64,000 bases of DNA, from assembly GCF_000003195.3 (NCBI RefSeq), contig NC_012871.2, positions 57,527,802-57,591,801 on the forward strand, in the 5' to 3' direction. Shown in pieces: positions 20,931 to 33,395 of the stretch. The translations under genes and the position numbers were made by a program. Each line of letters begins with the position of its first letter. Position 1 is the first letter of the stretch. Below the pieces are notes generated by a model. That model made no database searches, was not told where the DNA came from, and worked only from the letters and a program-made list of their open reading frames with translations. This DNA is from Sorghum bicolor (taxonomy: Eukaryota; Streptophyta; Magnoliopsida; Poales; Poaceae).

Positions 20931-21164
20931 ACTTCCAAATTTTTTTTGCAAAATATAAATAGTAACGTTTACGTTTGTATTTGATAAATATTGTTCAATT
21001 ATAGACTAACTAGGCTTAAAAGATTCGTCTCGTAAATTACAGTTAAACTAGATAATTAGTTATTTCTTTTATATATATTTAGTGTTCCATGCATGTACCG
21101 TAAGATTCAATATGACAGGGAATATGAAAATCTTTTGTAAAATATTTTAGAAACTAAACAAGGG
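20931..21164. repeat. GGCCTTGTTTAG-family MITE, left end eroded
   Basis: Core segments TTTGATAAATATTGTTC, AAAAGATTCGTCTCGTAAAT and CATGCATGTACCGTAAGATT plus the right end GAAACTAAACAAGG are present. Its right end is about 370 bases upstream of the next start codon. Confidence 0.75.
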
Positions 21165-21530
21165 ATATGAATGAAGACGTTAACGGAACAAATTATTTGT
21201 CGCAAAGCTCATGCCTCGTGCCACGCAAAGACTGCGGGATATCATATTTTTTCTCGGCCACTTGCCCTACTGGTATGCCTGTCTGTATACCCCCAACTAT
21301 ACTGGTATATAGTTGCCTTTAGTTGGTGTAGGAGTACATCTCTATCTGAGCTTTCCCTCCGTCTCAATCGTGAGCCGATCGCTGTGAGGTTGCTCCCCAG
21401 GTTGGTACACCGGTCCGACAATTCTATCTTCTTCTTCTCCTACAACTATTCCGCAAAGGAATTCTGCCTTGCATCTCATCTTCTTGCTGAACATCGTCAG
21501 CAGCAGCTGTAGCTGTAGCAGCGGCACGGC

Positions 21531-24500
21531 ATGGCCGCCGAGTTGCACAAGCCCCTGGGCGCGATCACCGCCGACGACCTCGCGGCGGCGGCGCCTGGGT
21601 GCGACGCCACCGCGCTCCACTCGGCGCTCCGGCGCGCGCTCGACTCGCACGGCCCCGCCGCGGTGTGGGCGGAGCTCTGCCGGTCCGTGCTCCGTCCGTC
21701 CGTCCCCTTCGCCGTCCACCGGATGCTCTACTACGGCTGCTTCGCCGGGTTCCCGTCCCCCACGCCGCCGGCCTGGACCCCCGACCCGTAAAGCCCCGAT
21801 CTTTCCCTTCAACCAGCTCGCCTGAAAGTTTTCTTTTTCCCCTTTTGAGTCCTGCTGATTTTTGCGGGGGGTAACTTTTTCAGCAAGGAGGCTGCCTTGA
21901 CCAATGTCGGCCGTGTCCTGGAGGCGCGCGGGAGGGACTTCATCGGCGACGCGTACAAGGATCCCATCACCAGCTTCCCAGACCTCCACAAGTTCTCCAA
22001 CGAGAACCCAGAGGTGATATATATACTACTACTGCTGTTTGATTCCGTTCGCTGCTTGTTACTGTTGCAAAAGTGAGCTTACTGTCTCAGATCGATCCGT
22101 GGGTTCCAAGGACAGACGTACTGGAAGATGGTATTTGAGGAGATGGGTGTCCAATTCAGTGTAGAGCCATCCTGCATCTGGAGAGAGAACGCTGCGTATC
22201 CCGGTGGTGAGTGGCTACCGGGCGCCGAGCTGAATGCTGCTGCGAATTGCTTGACCGCTAAACCTGGGAGGAGCTCTGACAGTCCAGCCATTGTATGGAG
22301 AGATGAGGGGAAGGATTCTGAGCCTCTTAACTTTATGTCTCTGGAGGAATTGAGGAAGAAAGTTTGGTGGGTAACCATATCCTGCTCTAAGAAGTTTTAC
22401 TAGTTTTGATCATGGCCCATGCTTTCGATACATCATAATCCATCTCATAACCAATTTGTCTTCCTATGTCTAGAGCAGCCTCGTGGCGAATGCACTCGAT
22501 GCCCTGGAACTGCCAAAGGGATCTGCAATTGCTATTGACATGCCTATGGATGTCAATGCTGTTGTGATCTACCTTGCTATCGTATTGGCAGGATATGTGG
22601 TTGTCTCAATTGCAGACAGTTTTGCTGCACCTGCGATATCGATGAGGTTAAAGATATCAGAAGCAAAGGCAATTTTTACTCAGGTATCTCGCTAACCCTG
22701 TTGCTACTGGTTGATTTCTTCTTCATTTAATTAGCTGATACTTTTTTTTTCTGAAAGAGTTTATGCTTAAATAAAGCTTGGGAATACTGACAGTCCTTTT
22801 CTTTCTAGGATTACATCCTTCGTGATGACAAAGAACTGCCATTGTACAGGTGTTGTTTAAGTACAAAAGCTAAACATGAAGATTCTGTATTATTAGAATA
22901 TACTTCTCACACCATATTTTGGGTTCTACAGTAGAGTTGTGGAGGTTAAGGCCCCTATGGCAATTGTGATTCCTGTAAGGGGGTCTTTGCCAATAAAGGG
23001 ACTACGTGTTGATGACCTTTCCTGGCAAGACTTCCTTGGAAGAGTTAATAATACCGAGTGAGTTGTTTTCTTATCATATCTTGAGAAACCGAAGTTCTAA
23101 CAGTGTTTCCTGTGTTATCTGAACACTGAACAATTTCTAGTGTGAATTGTACTGACTGCTGAGCTGCCTCTAGAACACACGTCAGTTTACAGAGCAGTTC
23201 TAGATTATTTTCACAATTTGCGATGTTTAATAAGCTTACTAATTGTTTGGTTAAGTCGTATGGAAAGAAATTAGTTAACTCATGAAATCCAATTAGTTTC
23301 CTTGGAATAACTTAATGCTATTGGGCATTCACTTTGTTTTGCTAGGGAGGGCTGATCTTCAATGTAATTCTCTTCCCCCCTAGTGCACCTAAGGGCACGT
23401 TGTGTAAACTCTATTTCTCCTTAATACAAATGATACATTCGAGAAAAAGAAAAGGTATTGGGCATTCACTGATAGAACAAAAAAACTGCAGGGCGGAAAA
23501 TTACATTGCTGTTAAGCAACCGGCCGACGCGTTCACAAATATCCTATTTTCATCAGGGACCACAGGTAAGATAACGTTTGATAATTTTGTCAGTTCTGGC
23601 ATGTCCTCGTCCATATGCAATTATTAGGTATACAGCTGCATACTGCAAACCTGTCGATGGCAGATCCAAATTTATGATAATGAGTTGATCAAATAGTGCA
23701 TCTAAAAACATACTGTAAATAAATTTCTAACACTTCTCCATATTCAGGGGAGCCCAAGGCAATTCCATGGACACATATAACACCCCTAAAGGCAGCTGCT
23801 GATGGATGGTGCCACATGGATATTCGTAAAGGAGATGTTGTTGCATGGCCAACTAATCTTGGTTGGATGATGGGCCCTTGGCTTGTTTATGCCTCTTTAC
23901 TGAATGGAGCTTCCATGGCTCTGTATAATGGCTCCCCAAATAGTTCAGGCTTTGCAAAGTTTGTACAGGTACAGAAAATAGACAGCTCAATTCACAAAAT
24001 TAGTGTCAGAATGACGGAAATTATGGGCCATTTCACAATTGTGTTCATATACATTATACTGTCTAAATATCAATCCCAAATAGCTAGAACATAAACTGAA
24101 TGCATGGTTTGCTATTCCAGTTAAGCTATTTTAGGTACTCATCATGAACCTCAATCATTTAACTTGGTTGGCTCATACGTTTGTGGATCCTTACGAAAAC
24201 TGAATAGTGCAAGCATGAAACTGTCCAGTTTGCATTGTTCCTATGTATATTGCTCCACAATGTCTCTGTTTTTATTAAAATTTAGTTTAATGGTATTCTA
24301 TTTTCATTCATTGCAATCTTGTTCCTACTTATAGTTACCTAATTTCCAGGATGCTAAGGTGACAATGCTTGGACTGGTACCCAGCATCGCTCGTACATGG
24401 AAGAATACAGACTGTACAGCTGGACTAGACTGGTCCTCCATCCGGTAATTTTTTTAATTGCTCAACTCTCCAGACCTTTTCTGTCTTAACTTGCATACTA

Positions 24501-25894
24501 CACATCTTGTACGGTATGCAGTTTTTTATTGACCATATTCATTATATACAGATGCTTTAGCTCATCTGGGGAGGCATCCAGTGTGGATGATTATTTATGG
24601 CTGATGGGAAGAGCTGGCTACAAGCCAGTAATCGAGTACTGTGGAGGCACAGAGATTGGTGGTGGATTTGTTACTGGATCCTTGCTGCAACCTCAAGCGT
24701 TGTCTGCATTCAGCACACCTGCCATGGGTTGTAACCTGTTCATTCTTGATAGCAACGGGAATCCTTTGGTAAGCTCATGGAATGATGGAATAGGATTTTT
24801 CCTGAATTCACCTTTTGTCTTCCTTTTTTCAAAAATCAATCTATCTTATTTTCGTACCAATGCATAGCATGGCTTCCTGGGTGTGGAATGTTAGCACAAT
24901 TTTGACATCATAGACATGTCTACATTTATGTCAGCTTTAGCCTAACATTATGTCCTACTGTGTTAACATACTGCTTGCAAATTCTGATACACATTATACC
25001 TGGATTCTTCTTTGCTAGTCTGTTAACTTCCACAAGTCTCATAAGAAAATATCTGTCAGAACTGATGTTGGCGCTTCTCTTCAATCTTTATAGCCACAAG
25101 ACTCTGTGGGTATCGGTGAACTTGCACTTGATCCAACTTTATTTGGATCATCAACAACACTTCTAAATGCTGATCATCAGGAGGTTTATTTCAACGGAAT
25201 GCCAGAATGGCACGGGAAAGTATGTATGTGTGTTCTTTGCTCCTTGCTAATGTGTAAAGGTCGAGCCCCTAAACATTGTAAAATGCAGATCCTCCGCAGG
25301 CATGGAGATGAATTTGAGCGTACTTCTGACGGGTATTACAGGGCTCATGGGCGTGCAGATGATACAATGAACCTCGGTGGAATTAAGGTATGCAATGCAT
25401 TGTGGAAATACGCAATCACACATTGCAATGCAACATTTGCTGATCCACGCATGGAATTTCGTGATCACTTTCAGGTTAGTTCCATTGAGATTGAGAGGAT
25501 CTGCAACAGAGTACATGATGCCATCGTTGAAACAGCAGCTATCGGGGTTCCACCTGTAGGGGGTGGCCCCGAACAACTAACCATAGCCGTCGTGTTGAAA
25601 GACCAGAGCTCACAATTAGAGGACTGGAACCAACTGAAACTAGCGTTCAACGTTGCTCTGAAGAAACTGAACCCTCTCTTCAAGGTGTGTGCATTGTTCC
25701 TGTAAAAACTGTTCAGGTTTTGATTTGGCAAGCCGCAGAAATCCCTAAAAACTCCATTGCTCCCCCTGTGTTTGCAGGTATCCTCGGTCGTCGTGGTCCC
25801 GTCTCTCCCTAGAACCGCCTCTAACAAGGTCATGAGGAGGGTCCTGCGCAAGGAGTTCAGCCAGGCAGCCCAGGCAAAGCATTCGAAAATATAG
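21531..25894 (+). CDS. Acyl-activating enzyme 17/18-like (AMP-forming synthetase)
   Basis: Fourteen exons: 21531-21787, 21884-22013, 22116-22370, 22474-22683, 22809-22849, 22932-23057, 23492-23565, 23748-23968, 24350-24444, 24552-24768, 25094-25219, 25289-25387, 25475-25684 and 25778-25894. They total 2178 bases or 725 residues, the usual length for plant AAE17/18. The enzyme is expected to adenylate a carboxylic acid with ATP and transfer it to CoA. The AMP-binding signature [15 protein letters not shown] spans exons 7/8 near residue 360, with [10 protein letters not shown] near 497 and [14 protein letters not shown] near 605-618 giving the acyl-adenylate core; KVMRRVL holds the C-terminal lysine region. 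The protein ends SKI, a PTS1-like tripeptide, which fits the peroxisomal location known for AAE18. The exon 3/4 junction is the least certain. Nothing is broken. The natural substrate is unknown. Confidence 0.92.
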
Positions 25895-27317
25895 ATAGTT
25901 AGAAATAATTAATGCTTCTGCTGCAAATGCACCTGCAGAAAAGAGTTAAACAGCAAACTGTGCATATCGTCACTCATAGGCCCTTCAAAATCCTGTTGTC
26001 TACCTCGATCCAAAGAGGAGAAATGAGATGTACTTATAGATTTCGGGAAACAAACGAGCTGTATTTCCTGCCAACGTGCAGCACTCACATGATGTGAGCT
26101 CACATATGAGGAGGCACTAATAAAACATGAATGCAATCACTTACGTATGCATTCTCCAATGCAGGCCATTATCGAGAATCAAGGCTTTAGGATGGTGTGC
26201 CTTGCAGGCCCGGACGCCCGGTCCTGTTTTGGTGGCACATGGCCTAAAGAGGTCCTATAAACATTATCTTGAAATTTTCTTCTAACATTTTATTGATGTT
26301 GACATCAATATCAATCTCATCTAATAATTTCCTCTTGATGCATAAAGTCATCAAACCATTTAATCTTTATGAAGATATTACGGGCCTCAAACACTTCATC
26401 AATAATTCCAAACAATCAATACTAAGAAATTTACCCAAAATATGTTGTGTTAGATTCAATATTAAAATAAAAAGAGTATAGATTTAGGTCACACTAGATT
26501 CCAAAATCCCATATCAGAATAGTCTCAAAGTGAGGACAAATAAAAATCAAAATATTGATGATTAAACATATTCAATGCTCGATGTAGATGGAACGGTTGA
26601 AGGCAAATTGACTAGCCTGTACATATGTTTGCTAGGGAACAAAGGAATACAAAATAGAGAAAAAAAATACATAAATAGAATGAGTGTGTAGTAGTAAAAT
26701 AGAGGGAAGGAAAAACACAGGAAATTGCTAGAAAGGGGTGTTTGGAACACAGGAATCCATAACATGGGAAATACAAGACATGGTTATATGAAAATTAAGA
26801 AAGTCATTATTAATGCTTAATGATAAATCTGTAAGTTGTACATTTTATCCATGACTCTCTTACAAGTGGGACCATTGGCCCATAGAATGGACCTATCCAC
26901 CGTTGCATGCATACATATATTTCTGAGTGGAGCCCAGCCACCCTTTTGTCTACTTGTTATCTCCCCATTGCTTCTCTCTCTCCTGCCTAATCCTCTCTAG
27001 AAGCATGCTTAGGTAGTTAGGCACGCTCGGACAGAGCCACAGAGAGCGCCTCGGGCTTTCACACAAACTTTGGATTTGAGTGGATGTAAAAATTCCTGTG
27101 TTTTGTTCAGCAAAGGAAACCTTTCCACAGGAATGGTGAGCTCCAATCCTTTATTCCAAACGGTACATGATGTCAGCAAAATACAAGATTCCTAGTCCTT
27201 TGAAATTCCTTTCAAAAACCTCCAATCCAAACATACCCTTGCTGGGCCAGAGACCTTCCAAAATCAACCGATCTAGAACAGGACCTGCACCCTGCGGTCC
27301 CACGTGCCAATCAGTAA
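25895..27317. other. 3' flank of the AAE gene and intergenic DNA
   Basis: The first few hundred bases are probably 3' UTR. A patch at 26160-26260 (ATTATCGAGAATCAAGGCTT...GGCCCGGACGCC) looks gene-like but I cannot assign it. The rest (26560-27250) has MITE-like inverted fragments of the GTTTGGAAC...CCAAACATACC type without clean ends. Confidence 0.4.
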
Positions 27318-27553
27318 GGGCTTGTTTAGATCCAAAAACTTTTTGGATTCTGACACTGTAGCACTTTCGTTTTTATTTGACAAACATTGTCCAATTATGG
27401 TGTAACTAGGCTTAAAAGATTTGTCTCGTGATTTACATGTACAGTTAATTATCTTTTTTATCTATATTTAATGTTTCATGTATGTGACACAAGATTCGAT
27501 GTGATATGGAATCTTGTAAACTTTTGAGTTTTTGGATGCATCTAAACAAGGCC
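27318..27553. repeat. GGCCTTGTTTAG-family MITE
   Basis: Ends GGGCTTGTTTAGATCC and GGATGCATCTAAACAAGGCC with TAA duplications at 27315-27317 and 27554-27556. Confidence 0.88.
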
Positions 27554-27869
27554 TAAGTAAGGCCATTTTGAGTACATTGTTTTATTACGTGGAGATTTAT
27601 ATTGACAAATGAAACTCTAAAGCGTTTCTATTGATAAATATTTTTTTGTGTGTGTACAATTTCATCTCACGGTTTCATAAACTAACCAAAAACATTTGTA
27701 GCATGTGTTGGCTACTTGTATAAAGCCAGGCTATAGGCTTATGGGATATAACTCAGTACAGGATATAAAAGACTCCCATCAGCCTGGCTCTCGAGAAACG
27801 AGTTTCATTTCTGTTTCCCGTGGGCATATCTCACTTGATGCAGGTGGCTCATAGCTAACGATATGATTA
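27554..27869. other. Intergenic sequence, no gene seen
   Basis: AT-rich non-coding sequence between two MITEs; nothing recognisable. Confidence 0.4.
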
Positions 27870-28066
27870 GGCCATCCTCAATGGAAGTTTCATGACACAG
27901 TTTCCAACACATACATATTTTTGGAAACAGTGCATAGGAGTTTCATGAGGATGAAACTCTCTCTACTCCCATGAAACTCTTATCATCTCTCTCTTCATTA
28001 ATATAGCGCCACATCAGCATATTTAATGTGCATGAAACTCTAATAAAACCCCCATTGAGACAAGCC
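27870..28066. repeat. Tourist/Harbinger MITE, CTCAATG family
   Basis: Left end GGCCATCCTCAATGG, right end CCATTGAGACAAGCC, TTA on both sides (27867-27869, 28067-28069). It is related to 5298-5503. Confidence 0.82.
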
Positions 28067-28399
28067 TTAGTATAGCCTGGAGTGAGCCAAGCTCATTTAA
28101 ACCAACTGGCCGTTTTATTTGGTTGCTTGTATTTGTTCATCCTAGCTGAGCAGGTTTACTGATACGATGTTTGGCTGTTTAGCACGAGAATATGCCGCAT
28201 GCTATAAAATATGTAAGACAAAAAAATAATTGTTATATTTATTGAGTATAAGGATATTTTAGTAATCTTAGTTTTCCTTATTAAGATTTAATTAGCTATA
28301 TTTAAACACTAATATGACATAATATTTATACTAATTATATGATATAAGTAACCAAACAGATACATAATTGTTTCAGGACAAGTTTGGAGATGAAAGAAA

Positions 28400-28848
28400 C
28401 TAGGTGAATTCCCCGCGCGTTGCTGCGGGATTTTTTTAAAAATAAATCATTATATACATAACATTACTATATGGTATTCAGTCTATTATGTATGTATACA
28501 TATGAATTTGACTTGCATGTATTTTATTGTATTAGATCTAGTAAAAGATAATAGAACAAAAACTAATATTTGGTTACATTATAGAGGAATTAATTGGTGA
28601 TGAAACAAATAGTGTAGTACATGACTTGTATGTTAATAGATTAAAGATTTAAAGTATTTCACATGATATAGGTGACATGGTCATTTTTTGTAATTAATAT
28701 GGGATGACATGGACTTAGTGGAGAATGATGTGGACACCTTGCATGAAGAGATAGAATATTTAGTGGGTCACTTAGTGGAAAATGATGTGGACACCTTGCA
28801 TGAAGAGAGAATTCATCTAGTGGGGTTTAGCTTTATAAGAGTTATAGA
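28400..28848 (-). mobile_element. Short non-autonomous Helitron
   Basis: Read on the minus strand, it starts TCTATAACTCTTATAAAGC and ends in CTAG (28400-28403). Just before that end is a GC hairpin (CCCGC...GCGGG, 28413-28432), about ten bases from CTAG. Host bases A and T flank it (28849 and 28399), matching Helitron insertion between A and T without duplication. There is no helicase gene. Inside, a 37-base segment containing AATGATGTGGACACCTTGCA is repeated at 28714 and 28771. Confidence 0.85.
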
Positions 28849-29298
28849 TTACTTTTAGTGGGTTTCCATTCTAGTTTCACAACCTTGATAATTGTGTACA
28901 GCATGTCAATTGTGATAAACTTATTTTGTTTTCATAAATTTCATATCATGTCACCAGTTTGAACATTGCTTCATAATTTGTAGAAATGGTTTCTTGCTAA
29001 TCTGATAACTATGAAACCCACTTCTCGTAGTTTGAAAAAAAAAGATGGAGACAAACCTTAAGGGCGGTCCGAGTGGTGCATTCAAATCCCCAACTTAAGG
29101 TGGCGCTCAAATAAAATAAAGGAACTGAAAATTTGAACGTCGTTGAAACATGTGAGGATTAGAGACACAGAGTTCATCAATTTAAGTGCGAGATTAATGT
29201 TTGCTTCATCACTAGCGAGTCATTTTTCCACACACTCTCTTCACCAGGTCGGATGGATTCGGATAGCTATTAGCGACTTCGACAGTTACATGCCCTAA
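28849..29298. other. Intergenic sequence, no gene seen
   Basis: AT-rich non-coding sequence between a Helitron and a MITE. Confidence 0.4.
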
Positions 29299-29597
29299 GA
29301 GCAACCTCAATGTATATGGACCAAGTAGTCCATATATATGGGGCCTACATAAGTAGTCCATAGCTATTATTATTTGCTCACAATGTTGAGTCAACAAAGT
29401 AGTCCATAAGGTAGGGTCCACTAGAGATAAAAATTATTCTTTCCAACCATCTCATGTATCATGACACAAGAGAGAGCATGGAGAGAGAAAATAACATTTA
29501 TTTATTGCTATATGGACTACCTCCACAATATTTCAGCTAGCTGATAGAGAATATTTTATTCCTTATGGACTACTTTGCTGCTACATTGTGGTTGCTC
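29299..29597. repeat. Tourist/Harbinger MITE, GAGCAACC family
   Basis: Ends GAGCAACCTCAATGTA and TACATTGTGGTTGCTC with TAA duplications at 29296-29298 and 29598-29600. The 299-bp interior contains repeated AGTAGTCCATA motifs in both directions. Confidence 0.85.
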
Positions 29598-29600
29598 TAA

Positions 29601-30767
29601 GGGGCTAATTGGTAGGCAGCAGGAGTTGGTCCTAGCACGGTTTAACTGGTAGGTTTCGTTTCACCTCTTTGTTTGGTTCCTGACTTCAATTAAATCGATG
29701 CATGCGACCATGCATAAGAGGCTGTCGTGATACAGGTTTTTCATCCGCAGAAATCGAGCTTCCCTCTCCATATAGGACGACTTGATTCATGCAGGATGCA
29801 GAGGCCCACATGTCAAACATCCAGCACTTTGATTCATACATATAACCAAACACGATTTCGTCTAGTACCGGATTAATATGAAAGACAACCAAACACGACC
29901 ACACGTGCGAGCTCAACTCAACTCCTTTGGTCCTACATAGCGTGACCATCCTGAATAAAAGCTTCTTGTGCAACCAACCACGCCCTAAGGGTATGTTTGG
30001 CTTGCGCCTATGCGCGCTAAGCCACGGTAGGGGTGGCGCCAAAAGTGCGGCGTACGATTTCGTCGTAGGACTTTTGGCAAGTTGAAGCGGAATTCGTTTG
30101 GCTCATGACAGTTGTGAGAGAAAACTACGACACTCCTCGGCAGGCCACAAGTGCGGATGCGAGCAAAACATGTGTCAAAGCTGCGGCGCTGTGCAACCAA
30201 ACACGCTCGGTCATGTTCCGTGGCCGTGCTCTGTTCACGGTTCACCTTTGCTGGCATTGGCAATGGCATTGACCTGGCACTGTGGCTGGCCGCTGGCACC
30301 TGACCGCGAGCCAGGCCTGCAGCCTTGTACTAGCTATCGCTATCGGTTCCCGCGGGAGATGGATGCCCTGCCACTTGCTGCCTTGGCTTCCCTTGCCTGC
30401 GCTGCGTGCGCGTCGTGATGAGATGCATGAGAGCCTTTGGCTGGCTCTTCCCGAACCCCAACCGCATCTGCATTTAAATGCCGGCCGGCGCGTTTGACCA
30501 GCGGGCGCCGCCGAAGCTTTCGCCAACCACGCACATCGATCGATCACTTGCCCGCGGCGGCGGCATCCCCATCCCGTACGCAGATGAGCTAGCTCCTCAC
30601 CGTCGTTTCCTTTCCACCGCCAGTCTCTCTCTCTCTCGCGCGCGTCGTGCATCAGGAATGCTCATGATCAAAGCACCGGCGCGGTTGTGCCGTGTGCCCG
30701 GTCTTCAATTTGGTGCAGGGATATAATCTCAAGGAGCAGCTCGATCGGCGGCGGCAGGCGGTGATCG
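29601..30767. other. Intergenic DNA and upstream region of the small gene
   Basis: At 29600-30200 there are MITE-like pieces (GTTTGGTTCC, CCAAACACG, GGTATGTTTGGCTTGCGCC...CAACCAAACACGC) without clean ends. From 30240 the sequence becomes GC-rich, as is usual before grass genes; CATTTAAATG at 30472 could act as a TATA-like element for the gene at 30768. Confidence 0.4.
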
Positions 30768-31037
30768 ATGGGGAAGCTGGCGAGGCTGGTGGACGGCATC
30801 AAGGAGAAGCTGGGCGGCGGGGCCGGGAACGGGAAGAAGATGACGGCGGCGGCGTGCTACGACTACGACAAGGTGGACAAGACGGAGAGCATGAGGGTGG
30901 AGATCAGGAGCCGCCGGGCGCGGCAGCTCATCGCCAAGAACCTCGCCGCCGCCGATTCCATCGCCGGGAGCGGCAGCCCCCGTGGCGGCGGTTGCGGCGG
31001 AGGCAAGAAGACGAAGAAGCGCTTCTTGGTCTTCTGA
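30768..31037 (+). CDS. Small basic protein of unknown function, 89 aa
   Basis: A single-exon frame from an ATG in good context (ATCGATGGGG) to TGA. The protein reads MGKLARLVDGIKEKL at the start, has an acidic-to-basic middle (YDKVDKTESMRVEIRSRRAR QLIAKNL) predicted to be helical, then a glycine-rich linker and a strongly basic end, KKTKKRFLVF. No signal peptide, membrane span or known domain is visible. I have an impression that similar short plant proteins of unknown function exist, but cannot confirm it here. GC-rich codon use contrasts with the AT-rich surroundings and supports a real gene. It stands alone, with MITEs on both sides. Confidence 0.7.
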   Translation: MGKLARLVDGIKEKLGGGAGNGKKMTAAACYDYDKVDKTESMRVEIRSRRARQLIAKNLAAADSIAGSGSPRGGGCGGGKKTKKRFLVF

Positions 31038-31858
31038 TCCGATCCACGGGGTGGACGATTCATCTTCTCCCTTGCATTGCCGCCGCTCCTCGTCGATCTT
31101 GTCATGATCATAATGCCGCTCGTCAGTTGCTCATCCTCATCAATCCTGTAGAAACCGTGCATGCGTGTGCACCTTGAGCATTTTATTACTATTATTCTCT
31201 AGCTAGCTAGATTTGTGATCTTCTAAGAAAGAACTAAAAAAAATTAGTAGTGGATTCCTGATTTGCGAGCATTTAAACGTCTGAATCCGAATGGATTGTG
31301 TACTGGAGAGATAGGCGGTTTTGTTTTTTGTTTTTTTTTGTCAAGGTTTAATTGTGTAACCAGTTGAGCTTGATCGATCAGCCTGTGGGCTTTTGTTTAA
31401 CAAGACTGTGATAATCTCTCGTAACCTCGTATCGTATCTTCTCATAACGCCGCCACTGTGACTCCGTTAAAGACTCGACAGAACATGCCGAGAACGGAAG
31501 CTAAAAACTCATCATCTGGCCATCTTGGGGATATTTATTTTGGAGAAGCACCGTACAGCATACGGCACAACAAAGTAGAGCACACCATTCATGTGATGGT
31601 GTCCATTGCGTCTATAGACTTACAAGGAAATTCTAGTTTCAGTGAGTGCTTCATGTTCTATTCTCGAAGATTATCGTACGCTTGAAAACAGTTTTATATC
31701 CGTAGAACTCATCACATCTTTTTCCTCATCATTTATATTGTGACATATCAATACATTTGTTAAGTTGGTAGCTTATTTAATGCCTATGAGACTCTCATCG
31801 AGATTGGCCTAAAGAGACAAAAGAACACTAGGAGACAATGCTTAGCCCCTAAGTAATA
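31038..31858. other. 3' flank and intergenic DNA
   Basis: The stretch to about 31430 is likely the 3' UTR of the small gene and its flank. Around 31620-31811 is a worn relative of the CTCAATG MITE family, recognisable from its right end TCTCATCGAGATTGGCC. Confidence 0.4.
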
Positions 31859-32241
31859 CTCTCTCTCCACTTCAACTTATAAGATGTTTTGGCTTTTTAG
31901 TTGCATAGTTTTTGTTATGGGTTCAGATATACACCATGTCTAGATACAGTGATACTCCCTCTGTTTCAAAGAAAATGTAAATTTTATTTCACGAGGAGTC
32001 AAAGAATTTTAAGTTTGACGAACTTTATAGAAGATATTATCTAGATTTAGATCTCTAATTAGGTTTATTATGAAAATATATTTCATAATTAGTCTAATGA
32101 TACTTATTATACATCATAAGTATTAATACCTTATATATATATATATCATTAAAATTAAGAATCTTCATTTTAGGATAGAAGGAGTACATAGTAAAAATAA
32201 TTAGAAAAGCCAAAATATCTTATAATTCGGAACGTCAAGAG
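31859..32241. repeat. Stowaway MITE interrupted by another Stowaway
   Basis: The outer ends are CTCTCTCTCCACTTCAACTT and GGAACGTCAAGAG, with TA borders; AAGATGTTTTGGCTTTT is inverted at the right as AAAAGCCAAAATATCTT. A related copy, without an insert, lies at about 48186-48329. Confidence 0.65.
31955..32184. repeat. Inner Stowaway/mariner MITE
   Basis: Starts CTCCCTCTGTTTCAAAG, ends TAGGATAGAAGGAG, with TA at both borders. It lies inside 31859-32241 and is therefore younger. Confidence 0.75.
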
Positions 32242-32553
32242 TATATACTTAGTCGTAATGCCTCTAGTCACAAATAGATGCATTCAAAATGTACTAATAC
32301 TTAAAACTACTATACTAAGAAGAAGAAAAATGGTCGCACCATTTATTATAAAAAGAAAAAAGAAAAACAGATTTTTGCAAAAGAATATGCTGGCCACAAA
32401 CTCAAAGACGATACTTATTGTCGACTAGAGGGAGTAACACGAACACGAGCCATCATACGCCGCCAAGGCGAAGGCGCGCTAGCTAGCAATGCTTTGCCGT
32501 TATTTGTAACTCGCAGCCACACGGAAAAAGTTTTGGGCTACACGTTTCATTTA

Positions 32554-32794
32554 GGCCTTGTTTAGATCCAAATTTTTTTGATTTTGACACTGCAGCACTT
32601 TCGTTTTTATTTGACAAACATTATCAAATCATGAAACAACTAGGCTTAAAAAATTCGTCTCGTGATTTATAAGTAAACTGTGTAATTAATTATCTTTTTT
32701 ATTTATATTTAATGTTTTATGCATGTGCCGCAAGATTTGATGTGATGAGAAATATTGTAACGTTTTGGATTTTTAGGTGTCTCTAAATAAGGCC
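32554..32794. repeat. GGCCTTGTTTAG-family MITE
   Basis: Ends GGCCTTGTTTAGATCC and GTCTCTAAATAAGGCC with TTA duplications (32551-32553, 32795-32797). Confidence 0.88.
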
Positions 32795-33029
32795 TTAGAC
32801 ATCCATTATGAGATAGCTAGCTCTTGCTTTATCAGCCCAGTTGTGCTTGTTGGCTCCAATGTCTAAGTTCTCACATGGATAAGCATGTACCTTCAAAAGC
32901 CATTAGGCAGCCCTACTTGGACATGTAGTTTGTTTTTCTTTTTGAAGAAAATCAGCGGGAGCACTAGTCTATCATTTATATTTAAGGAGAGGAACAACAA
33001 GCCAAGCTTTTGAGACCTAAACTAGTATA

Positions 33030-33393
33030 CTCCCTCCATACTGGTAAAAAATAACGTTTAAGACGACATTTAGCATACCAAGGAGTAATTAGTTAAGGTA
33101 GAGTTTTTCTTGTCTACCCCAATATATTAAATAAGGCTGCTGCTAGATTCTATACAAGAAAGTTACACATGATTACTAGCTATGGGTTTGGAGCTGAGAT
33201 GGTGCGAGTTCGACCCCTGTCATTGTGGTTTTTTTTAGTTTTGGTGCATTTTGAAAGGCATTATGCGACGGGGCGTGTGGTGGCCTGCTTAAATACGTGG
33301 TGTGGGGATCAAAGAGCCAAGGACATTTGCGTCTAGAACAGTTGCCAAATGAGGGGACGAGCCAGGATGACATTTTTTCCAATACGGAGGGAG
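33030..33393. repeat. Stowaway/mariner MITE
   Basis: CTCCCTCCATACTGG at the left and CCAATACGGAGGGAG at the right, flanked by TA. The 364-bp interior includes a stretch (33190-33330) unrelated to the other Stowaways here. Confidence 0.8.
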
Positions 33394-33395
33394 TA

